From Actinomycetota bacterium (lineage in GTDB: Bacteria; Actinomycetota; Actinomycetes; S36-B12; UBA5976), in assembly GCA_009704345.1 (NCBI GenBank), contig WLEH01000008.1, positions 1 through 14,146 on the forward strand: 14,146 bases of DNA, in the 5' to 3' direction. This document shows positions 7,974 to 13,706 of this stretch, piece after piece. The stretch's first letter is position 1; each line of letters starts with the position of its first letter. The translations under genes and the position numbers were made by a program. The notes under the pieces were generated by a model. It had not been told where the DNA came from. It saw only the letters and a program-made list of their open reading frames with translations, and ran no database searches.

Positions 7974-8561
7974 TTATTCTTCTCCTCGATGAAATTCATT
8001 CTGCGTTGCAGCTAAGCCATCACTAATTAGCATTTCAATTAGCTTTTCGGTGCGATCAAACATGATTGATAGCTCGGCTTTCTCACTGCTGCCAAAGTTT
8101 CGCAGCACATAGTCAGCTGGGTCTTGTGGAGCTGGGGGTCGCCCTATTCCCATTCGAACACGATAAAAGTCACCAGTTCCGATCGAACCACGAATACTTT
8201 TCAAACCATTATGCCCGTTATCGCCGCCGCCAAACTTAACTCTTAACGCAAATGCTGGAATATCTAACTCGTCATGCAGCACAACTACTTGATCTGCCGA
8301 TAAGTCGTAATACTTAACCAAGCCTGAAACAGGACCGCCTGACTCATTCATATATGACTGTGGGTTAGCCAAAATCACTTTATGTCCAGCAATGCGTGTT
8401 TCAACGACATTCGCATTCACGCGTTTATGCTTACTAAGCTTCTCGTTATTTGAATTAGCAATCTCAATAACCGCGCTAGCGCCAATGTTGTGCCGAGTAT
8501 TGGCGTATGTTGCGCCAGGATTACCTAACCCAACAACCAGCCAAGCTTTGTTGTCGGTCAC
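7974..8561 (-). CDS. pth: Peptidyl-tRNA hydrolase
   Basis: Releases peptides from peptidyl-tRNA dropped by stalled ribosomes; essential in most bacteria. The 195-aa protein has VVGLGNPGATYANTRHNIG (9-27, with catalytic His24), NPQSYMNESG (66-75), VVLHDELDIP (93-102, with Asp97) and the second signature GGGDNGHNGLKSI (111-123), followed by GDFYRVRMGIGRP. The start is GTG, 5 nt after the rplY stop, with no visible Shine-Dalgarno, so its expression is probably coupled to rplY. The rplY-pth pair is a standard actinobacterial arrangement. Its stop lies 7 nt before the preferred cysQ start. Confidence 0.97.
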   Translation of the reverse strand: MTDNKAWLVVGLGNPGATYANTRHNIGASAVIEIANSNNEKLSKHKRVNANVVETRIAGHKVILANPQSYMNESGGPVSGLVKYYDLSADQVVVLHDELDIPAFALRVKFGGGDNGHNGLKSIRGSIGTGDFYRVRMGIGRPPAPQDPADYVLRNFGSSEKAELSIMFDRTEKLIEMLISDGLAATQNEFHRGEE

Positions 8562-8566
8562 GTTAT

Positions 8567-8875
8567 TTAAGAACGTGCTGCAACTTCAGCAGGAGTAAGC
8601 AGCACTAGGTCAACGTGCTTGATCGAATTACGAATGTAATCTTTCTGCACATCGCGAGCACCACAAGCTACGCTCTTGCCTGCTATATCTAATTCAATAA
8701 TGTTGCTACGGTCGCGAAGTGCTAATCCCAAATCGTGTGCATCAACTGCGTAATGGGCTGCTTCGCCGCCTTGACCGTAAACCACAACTGGCACCTGGCC
8801 GTTGCTGCGAAGACGTCGTGATGCGCCTTTGCCAAATTCATTGCGTGGGGTTGCGACTAATTTAATGACTGCCAT
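8567..8875 (-). CDS. rplY: 50S ribosomal protein bL25, short form
   Basis: Binds 5S rRNA in the central protuberance of the large subunit. From the ATG at 8875 the product is 102 aa. It contains FGKGASRRLRSNGQVPVVVYG (14-34) and the end motif VQKDYIRNSIKHVDLVLL (76-93) of the bL25 N-terminal domain. It stops about where the E. coli protein (94 aa) stops. The CTC/TL5 C-terminal domain that makes most actinobacterial bL25 proteins about 200 aa is absent. The start is set by a strong AAGGAG (8881-8886) 5 nt upstream. An in-frame ATG at 8926 would add 17 residues that do not match the family and is rejected. It is preceded by the only sizeable gap in this gene run, which holds a candidate structured leader. 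Confidence 0.95.
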   Translation of the reverse strand: MAVIKLVATPRNEFGKGASRRLRSNGQVPVVVYGQGGEAAHYAVDAHDLGLALRDRSNIIELDIAGKSVACGARDVQKDYIRNSIKHVDLVLLTPAEVAARS

Positions 8876-8973
8876 GGTTGCTCCTTGTGGTCGAATACTG
8901 GCTTCAGCAGGCAACAGATTCGCCACGTCGATGACGGCTATTAAGCCCTCGCCGAAGCAGGCGCAACCATAGC
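8871..8973 (-). promoter_or_regulatory. Candidate structured mRNA leader enclosing the rplY start codon
   Basis: Read on the minus strand, GCUAUGGUUGC (8963-8973) can pair over 11 bp, with one G-U, to GCAACCAUGGC (8871-8881). The second arm contains the rplY AUG and the last G of its Shine-Dalgarno. Nested inside is an 8-bp helix, GCUUCGGC (8951-8958) with GCUGAAGC (8901-8908), one G-U. Inside that are two small hairpins: GGCU-UAAU-AGCC (8936-8947) and GGCGA-AUCUG-UUGCC (8910-8924). The outer helix would hide the start codon, so it could lower rplY translation in one state. The pairings are read directly; the regulatory role and any ligand, such as bL25 itself, are inferred. A TATGGT that could pass as a -10 (8966-8971) lies in the outer arm; transcripts starting there would lack that helix. 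Confidence 0.45.
8881..8886 (-). promoter_or_regulatory. Shine-Dalgarno deciding the rplY start
   Basis: AAGGAG on the minus strand, 5 nt before the ATG at 8875. It supports that codon over the upstream in-frame ATG at 8926. The four-G/A core stays single-stranded in the candidate leader fold except for its last G. Confidence 0.85.
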
Positions 8974-9001
8974 GAAACCACTTAACGGTCTGCTAACTGG
9001 G

Positions 9002-9994
9002 TTAGTGATTCTTAAACAGCATTGGCTGATCTTCAACCAACCTGGTAACTGAGCCTTCAGAGAACACCTCGCGAACTGCCTCAGCCAGCAGCGGTGCAAT
9101 AGAAAGCACGGTTAGCTTGTTAAAACGCTTCTCGGGGATGATCGGCAATGTGTCAGTGACAATTACCTCATCAATTGGCGCTTTACTTAATCGTTCAGCT
9201 GCTGGTGGACTCAAGATGCCATGCGTTGCTGCCACCAGCACGCTAGCGGCACCGTTCTCCATTAACGTTTCAGCTGCAGTTGCGATAGTGCCACCGGTAT
9301 CAATCATGTCATCCACTACGACGCAGATTCGATCTTTAACATCACCTACAACCTCAAACATCTTTACCTGATTTGGCACGTTTGGATCGCGTCGTTTATG
9401 AATAATCGCCAGCGGGCTTCCCAGCACATCAGTCCAGCGCTCAGCCACTCGGACTCGACCAGCATCAGGTGAAACAACCGTGATCTGCTTCGGATCTGCT
9501 TTTGAACGAACATGGGATGCTAATAAATTAAGTGCAAATAAATGGTCAACTGGACCATCAAAGAAGCCTTGAATCTGTGAGGTATGCAGATCAACGGTAA
9601 TGATGCGGTCTGCACCTGCTGTTTGATAAAGATCCGCCATCAGTTTTGCAGTGATTGGCTCGCGGCCACGATGTTTCTTGTCTTGCCGGGCATAACCATA
9701 AAACGGCATGATCACGCTAATTCGCTTGGCTGAAGCGCGACGAAGTGCATCGATCATGATGAGGTGTTCCATGATCCATTTATTAATTGGCTCAGTGTGT
9801 GCTTGCATGACAAAAGCATCTGCACCACGAACTGATTCTTCGAATCGAACGAAGATTTCACCGTTGGCAAAGTCATAAGCTGTAGTTGGGACTAAATCCA
9901 CGCCCAATTCATTGGCTACCCGTTGAGCTAACTCTGGGTGTGATCTACCAGCAAACAACATTAATTTCTTATTGTTGTTATGCGTTAGCGTCAT
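9002..9994 (-). CDS. prs: Ribose-phosphate pyrophosphokinase (PRPP synthetase)
   Basis: Makes 5-phosphoribosyl-1-pyrophosphate from ribose 5-phosphate and ATP for purine, pyrimidine, NAD, His and Trp synthesis, and in Actinobacteria also for decaprenyl-phosphoryl arabinose in lineages that make it. The 330-aa class I enzyme shows DFANGEIFVRFEESVRG (41-57), the catalytic loop YARQDKKHRGREPI (101-114), the Mg-binding signature DLHTSQIQGFF (135-145), HKRR (199-202) and the PRPP-binding loop VVVDDMIDTGGT (225-236). The ATG overlaps the glmU stop as ATGA, with GGAGG 4-5 nt upstream, so the two are translationally linked. glmU-prs-rplY-pth is a conserved actinobacterial order. Confidence 0.98.
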   Translation of the reverse strand: MTLTHNNNKKLMLFAGRSHPELAQRVANELGVDLVPTTAYDFANGEIFVRFEESVRGADAFVMQAHTEPINKWIMEHLIMIDALRRASAKRISVIMPFYGYARQDKKHRGREPITAKLMADLYQTAGADRIITVDLHTSQIQGFFDGPVDHLFALNLLASHVRSKADPKQITVVSPDAGRVRVAERWTDVLGSPLAIIHKRRDPNVPNQVKMFEVVGDVKDRICVVVDDMIDTGGTIATAAETLMENGAASVLVAATHGILSPPAAERLSKAPIDEVIVTDTLPIIPEKRFNKLTVLSIAPLLAEAVREVFSEGSVTRLVEDQPMLFKNH

Positions 9995-11442
9995 GCTTCC
10001 TCCGAATTGGTTGATGGTGGGAAGATATCTGATTGCGGATGGGTTTCAGCGGCAGCGGCACTCTTGCTACCAGCTCGTTTTTGCAGCACCCAGCCCAAAA
10101 TGTTTCGTTGTCGGCCACGAGCCACTGCCATCGCACCTGGCGGTACGTTTTCAGTAATCACTGATCCTGCTGCTGTATAGGCGCCATCACCGATCTCAAC
10201 TGGGGCTACCAACATGTTGTCCGAACCAATTCGAACATGGTTACCGACAACAGTTTTATGTTTGTTTACACCGTCATAGTTCACAAACACAGTTGCTGCA
10301 CCAATATTTGTTTCTTCACCAATTTCAGCATCACCCACATAGCTTAAATGTGGCACTTTGCTGCCTTTACCAATTCGACTTTTCTTAACTTCAACAAATG
10401 CGCCAACTTTGGCATTTTCGGCCAACTGCGCATCAGGTCTGAGATAACTAAACGGCCCAACTGACGCCCCTGCTGCTATTTGTGCCCCGATACAACGACT
10501 AGAAATTACTGTTGCACTGGGTCCAACAGTGCAATCGTGCAAGACAGTATCTGGTCCAATGGTTGCGCCAGCAGCAATTGTGGTACTGCCTTCAAGATAG
10601 ACATTTGGATATAGCAAGACATCTGGTGCTAATGTCACGGTTGCATCAATCCAAGTTGAGCTCGGATCAATCATGGTGACGCCCTGTTGCAACCAATACT
10701 GTGCAATACGATCGGAGAGCAACCCATTTGCTTGAGCTAATTGCTCTTTATCATTAACGCCCATAACATCATCTGCATCAGCAAGTGCAGCGAGCACTTT
10801 TCCGCCGCCATCAGCTATTGCCTCAATTACATCAGTTAAATATTTTTCCGCAGCAGCATTATTGGTTGATAGATTGGCTAAATGATTAACTAAATGCTCG
10901 TGCTTTATGGCATAGATGCCAGAGTTAATTTCCAATATCTCCCGCTGCCCATCGATTGCATCTTTTTCTTCCACAATTGCTGTCACAAACTCGCCAGAGC
11001 GAATAATTCGACCATAGCCGGTTGGATCAGCAAAGATGGAAGTAATTACGACCGCATCATGGCTTAACTTAGCCAGTGGTTGCAAGGTTTCTGGTCGAAT
11101 TAACGGAATATCGCCAGCAAGCACGACCACCGTGTCCGCTGGCGCAAGTGTTACCCCAGCGGTTGCCAGGGCAGCAAGGCCAACCGAAGTAGCATCACCT
11201 GTGCCATTCTGATTTTCTTGCACTGCAGTAATAACAGTTGGGTGCTGCTTAAGTAAATAATCCAGCACTGCTTCGCGTTGATGACCCACAACTACCACAG
11301 TGTGATCTGCGTTCAATGAGTTTGCCGCAGTCAAAACGTGATTGAGAATTGGTTGACCGGCAATTGGGTGCAAAACTTTTGCCAGATTAGATTTCATTCG
11401 AGTGCCAGCTCCGGCTGCCAACACCACTACAACTGTTGCCAC
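9991..11442 (-). CDS. glmU: Bifunctional UDP-N-acetylglucosamine pyrophosphorylase / glucosamine-1-phosphate N-acetyltransferase
   Basis: Catalyses the last two steps to UDP-GlcNAc, the precursor of peptidoglycan. The 483-aa protein has an N-terminal uridyltransferase with LAAGAGTRM (8-16), Lys22, QENQNGTGDA (75-84) and GDIPL (110-114). A left-handed beta-helix with hexapeptide repeats follows from about residue 265 and forms the acetyltransferase, with PHLSYVGDAEIG (364-375, catalytic His365), NIGAATVFVNYDG (379-391) and the closing RGRQRNILGW (442-451). Residues 452-483 form a low-complexity, probably disordered tail, as in other actinobacterial GlmU proteins. The start is GTG with only a weak TTGGGGC upstream. 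The gene begins 43 nt after tRNA-Gln on the same strand and may be co-transcribed with it. Confidence 0.98.
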   Translation of the reverse strand: MATVVVVLAAGAGTRMKSNLAKVLHPIAGQPILNHVLTAANSLNADHTVVVVGHQREAVLDYLLKQHPTVITAVQENQNGTGDATSVGLAALATAGVTLAPADTVVVLAGDIPLIRPETLQPLAKLSHDAVVITSIFADPTGYGRIIRSGEFVTAIVEEKDAIDGQREILEINSGIYAIKHEHLVNHLANLSTNNAAAEKYLTDVIEAIADGGGKVLAALADADDVMGVNDKEQLAQANGLLSDRIAQYWLQQGVTMIDPSSTWIDATVTLAPDVLLYPNVYLEGSTTIAAGATIGPDTVLHDCTVGPSATVISSRCIGAQIAAGASVGPFSYLRPDAQLAENAKVGAFVEVKKSRIGKGSKVPHLSYVGDAEIGEETNIGAATVFVNYDGVNKHKTVVGNHVRIGSDNMLVAPVEIGDGAYTAAGSVITENVPPGAMAVARGRQRNILGWVLQKRAGSKSAAAAETHPQSDIFPPSTNSEEA

Positions 11443-11485
11443 TAAGCCCCAATCGCTCTGGATCGCTTGAGTTAACTCTAGTGCG

Positions 11486-11556
11486 CTCCGGGAGAAGGAC
11501 TCGAACCTTCACAGCAGGATCCAAAGACCTGAGTGCTGCCATTACACTATCCCGGA
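11486..11556 (-). tRNA. tRNA-Gln (anticodon UUG)
   Basis: A 71-nt cloverleaf without encoded CCA. The acceptor stem TCCGGGA/TCCCGGA is 7 perfect bp with discriminator G73. The D arm is GTGT-AATGGCA-GCAC. The anticodon arm is CAGGT-CTTTGGA-TCCTG, with the anticodon at 11522-11524, U33 before it and G37 after it. The variable loop is CTGT, and the T arm GAAGG-TTCGAGT-CCTTC has a perfect stem. The base pair closing the anticodon loop (31-39) is a U-U mismatch. The gene lies on the same strand as glmU, 43 nt upstream, and is divergent from the TetR gene. Confidence 0.96.
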
Positions 11557-11557
11557 A

Positions 11558-11580
11558 TTGGTTATCGGTCGGTTGACCAA
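11558..11580. promoter_or_regulatory. Imperfect palindrome, possible operator of the adjacent TetR regulator
   Basis: Two 9-nt arms, TTGGTTATC and GTTGACCAA, match as an inverted repeat at 7 of 9 positions around a 5-nt centre. The palindrome sits between tRNA-Gln and the divergent TetR gene and overlaps the candidate -35 TTGACC (11573-11578) of the regulator. Its size and place suit an autoregulatory TetR site that might also affect tRNA-Gln/glmU. The binding role is inferred. Confidence 0.35.
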
Positions 11581-11602
11581 ACCCAAGGGGTAAGGGTATC
11601 TA
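11573..11602 (+). promoter_or_regulatory. Candidate promoter of the TetR-MarR pair
   Basis: TTGACC (11573-11578), an 18-nt spacer and TATCTA (11597-11602) could serve as -35 and -10. A start about 7 nt downstream would fall at or just before the ATG at 11612, implying a leaderless or near-leaderless message, which is common in Actinobacteria. The -10 is a poor match, so this is tentative. Confidence 0.3.
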
Positions 11603-11611
11603 ACCGCCCCG

Positions 11612-12295
11612 ATGGACCTGAGCCCCGTCATTGCACTACCTTCGGAGATCATGGCAAATATTGAGTCTGACCTAACGGGCATTGGAAAAAACGGGGCGAA
11701 ATCCCGAATGACTGGTGTGCAGCGACGGGAACAGTTAATTGGGATCGCCCGAAAGTTATTTGCTGAAAAGGGCTATGAATCTGTCACGGTCGAAGAAATC
11801 GCCCACAGCGCCGGTGTCTCAAAGCCAGTTATCTACGAGCACTTTGGTGGCAAAGATGGGGTGTATGCCGTAATTGTGGATCGTGAAATGAATCGACTAA
11901 TCAGTTTAGTTTCCGAAGCTTTTGATGGTGGCGGTGCTCGCAAAGTAGTACAGCGAGCCGCTGAGGCATTTTTTCAATACATCGAAGAATCTGAGGATGG
12001 CTTTCGCATTTTGGTGCGAGATGCACCCAGCGCTACCGATGAATCACGTTATGCCGGGTTAATTAGAGATTTCGCTGGTCAAGCTGAATCATTGTTAGCA
12101 ATCGAGCTAACCAAAAATGGCTTTGATAAAGGCACCGCGCCGTTGTATGCGCATGCACTAGTTGGACTAGTTTCGCTTACCGGCCAATGGTGGCTGGATG
12201 CGCCGAAGCGACCCAATCGAGAAATTGTGGTTGCACACTTAGTTAACTTGTCTTGGAACGGACTTAAGCATTTAGAGCCGCAACCTAAATATTGA
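11612..12295 (+). CDS. TetR-family transcriptional regulator
   Basis: A 227-aa DNA-binding regulator. From the ATG at 11612, residues 1-35 are a poorly conserved extension. The TetR N-terminal domain then reads RREQLIGIARKLFAEKGYESVTVEEIAHSAGVSKPVIYEHFGGKDGVYAVI (38-88), with the helix-turn-helix at about 60-79. The C-terminal half (about 100-215, including FFQYIEESEDGFRILVRD and LTGQWWLDAPKRPNREIV) is the ligand/dimerisation domain; the ligand is unknown. A second ATG at 11651 follows CGGAG at only 3 nt spacing, so the start is uncertain; 11612 would suit a leaderless message. A TetR gene divergent from glmU occupies the same place in M. tuberculosis (Rv1019), suggesting an old, conserved regulator. 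A palindrome upstream may be its operator. Confidence 0.93.
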   Translation: MDLSPVIALPSEIMANIESDLTGIGKNGAKSRMTGVQRREQLIGIARKLFAEKGYESVTVEEIAHSAGVSKPVIYEHFGGKDGVYAVIVDREMNRLISLVSEAFDGGGARKVVQRAAEAFFQYIEESEDGFRILVRDAPSATDESRYAGLIRDFAGQAESLLAIELTKNGFDKGTAPLYAHALVGLVSLTGQWWLDAPKRPNREIVVAHLVNLSWNGLKHLEPQPKY

Positions 12296-12297
12296 TC

Positions 12298-12783
12298 ATG
12301 GATGAAGTCGATCATATTGTGGCAGCTTGGCAGCGGGAACGACCCGACTTAGATTTAACTGCATTGCAAGTACTCTCTCGCGTTTCCAGATTGGCTCATC
12401 ATTTGGATGTGGGGCGGAAAACTGCTTTTGCTAAATCAAATTTGGAGTCATGGGAGTTTGATGTGTTGGCATCGCTGCGGCGGGCTGGTAAGCCATACGC
12501 ACTGCTACCTAGAGAATTAATCAAAGAAAATTTAGTTACCTCTGGCACCATGACAAATAGAATAGACAGATTGGAAAAACGTGGCTTAGTTTCACGTAGA
12601 CCCGACCCTGCAGATGGCCGAAGCATTATCGTTTCGTTAACTCAAGCGGGAAAAGAATTAGTCGATGAGGCTTTTGCAGAACTGCTTAATCTTGAAGCTG
12701 AGTTATTGGCGGACTTATCTGGAACTGAACAATCTCAACTAGCTAACTTACTCAAGGAATTAACCAAGCAATTCAACAATTAG
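12298..12783 (+). CDS. MarR-family winged-helix transcriptional regulator
   Basis: A 161-aa regulator. The N-terminus MDEVDHIVAAWQRERPDLDLTALQVLSRVSRLAHHLD (1-37) is the dimerisation helix region typical of this actinobacterial MarR group. The winged helix follows: WEFDVLASLRRAG (52-64), the recognition helix region LVTSGTMTNRIDRLEKRGLVSR (79-100) and the wing RPDPADGRSIIVSLTQAG (101-118) with the conserved DGR. A C-terminal dimer helix ends the protein. The ATG at 12298 is 2 nt after the TetR stop; a TTG at 12292 overlapping that stop is an alternative. Neither has a Shine-Dalgarno, so translation is probably coupled to the TetR gene. The stop overlaps the convergent ispE by 4 nt. The regulon and effector are unknown. 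Confidence 0.92.
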   Translation: MDEVDHIVAAWQRERPDLDLTALQVLSRVSRLAHHLDVGRKTAFAKSNLESWEFDVLASLRRAGKPYALLPRELIKENLVTSGTMTNRIDRLEKRGLVSRRPDPADGRSIIVSLTQAGKELVDEAFAELLNLEAELLADLSGTEQSQLANLLKELTKQFNN

Positions 12784-13697
12784 TTTCGATCTTTCGATAC
12801 TAACTCGGCACCTGGAGCTGGAGCTTTCGCCACTAATACCCGATTAGCTAAATTCGTTGCTGTAATTCTTGCTGCAACATCAAGGGCATGTTCATAATCT
12901 TTAGCTAACGCAATACAGGTAGGTCCAGATCCGGCAACAATTGAAGCTAGCGCCCCATCATCTGTTGCAGCATCAAGTAATCGTTGAAGTTTAGGTGCTA
13001 TTGCTAATGCTGCTGGCTGTAGATCATTACTTAAGTGTTTTGCTAAATCAGTTGGTGACGCTGCTAATAGTGCTTGCAATAATTCTGGTTTTGGCTGCAG
13101 CTGGAGCGGCGCCCGCACCGATCCTTCGTCACGAAGTTGATCGAGTTTTTGATACACCCGGGGCGTTGATAAACCGTTTGTTGAACTCATGATCACCCAG
13201 CAATAATCCCCGCGTGACATAACTGGAACTACTACTTCACCACGAGAGGTACCCAGTGCAGTTCCACCGATAAGTGAAAATCCAATATCTGACCCAAGTT
13301 GCGCTGCCAGGATCTGTAAATCACCGCCATAACCATAAAGTTCAGCAGCTGCTACAAAAGCCGCGGCAGCATCTGCCGACCCGCCCGCTAATCCAGCTGC
13401 AACTGGAATAGCTTTTTTAATATCAATTGATAAGTCACAGCTGACGCCGACTTGTTCAGCTACTAATTTCACAGCACGTACTGCCAGATTAGTTTCATCA
13501 CCTGGCACACCATCTGTGAATTCACCATTGACACTGCATTGCACACCCATGCCCTCGGCCCGTTCAGTAATACTTACCTGATCGCGCAGATCGAGAGCTT
13601 GATAAACCGTGACTAAATCATGGTATCCATCTGTGCGAAGCGCACCTACGCTCAACTGTAAATTGATTTTTGCTGGAGCCGAAGCGGTTATCTTCAC
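12780..13697 (-). CDS. ispE: 4-diphosphocytidyl-2-C-methyl-D-erythritol kinase
   Basis: ATP-dependent GHMP kinase of the MEP pathway, phosphorylating CDP-methylerythritol on the way to IPP and DMAPP. The 305-aa protein has SAPAKINLQLSVG (6-18) with Lys10, the glycine-rich ATP loop PVAAGLAGGSADAAAA (98-113), GSDIGFSLIGGTALGTSRGE (135-154) with the likely catalytic Asp137, and the third GHMP motif AGSGPTC (255-261). The usual DVPF around that Asp reads DIGF here. The start is GTG with AAGG 7 nt upstream, overlapping the rsmA stop region (9-nt gap). The rsmA-ispE order is conserved in Actinobacteria. The gene ends in a 4-nt tail-to-tail overlap with the MarR gene. Confidence 0.97.
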   Translation of the reverse strand: MKITASAPAKINLQLSVGALRTDGYHDLVTVYQALDLRDQVSITERAEGMGVQCSVNGEFTDGVPGDETNLAVRAVKLVAEQVGVSCDLSIDIKKAIPVAAGLAGGSADAAAAFVAAAELYGYGGDLQILAAQLGSDIGFSLIGGTALGTSRGEVVVPVMSRGDYCWVIMSSTNGLSTPRVYQKLDQLRDEGSVRAPLQLQPKPELLQALLAASPTDLAKHLSNDLQPAALAIAPKLQRLLDAATDDGALASIVAGSGPTCIALAKDYEHALDVAARITATNLANRVLVAKAPAPGAELVSKDRN

Positions 13698-13706
13698 AAC
13701 TGAACC

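Noticed and set aside
7967..7999. Upstream ATG of cysQ overlapping pth by 26 nt
   Set aside because: Family homology starts at the ATG at 7966 and no Shine-Dalgarno precedes 7999; it is kept only as an alternative.
8876..8926. Upstream in-frame ATG adding 17 residues to bL25
   Set aside because: The added residues do not resemble the family, and a strong AAGGAG stands 5 nt before the internal ATG at 8875.
8951..8964. CGCC-TGCTTC-GGCG hairpin as a terminator after prs
   Set aside because: Only 4 bp and no U-run; the same bases form a longer helix with 8901-8908.
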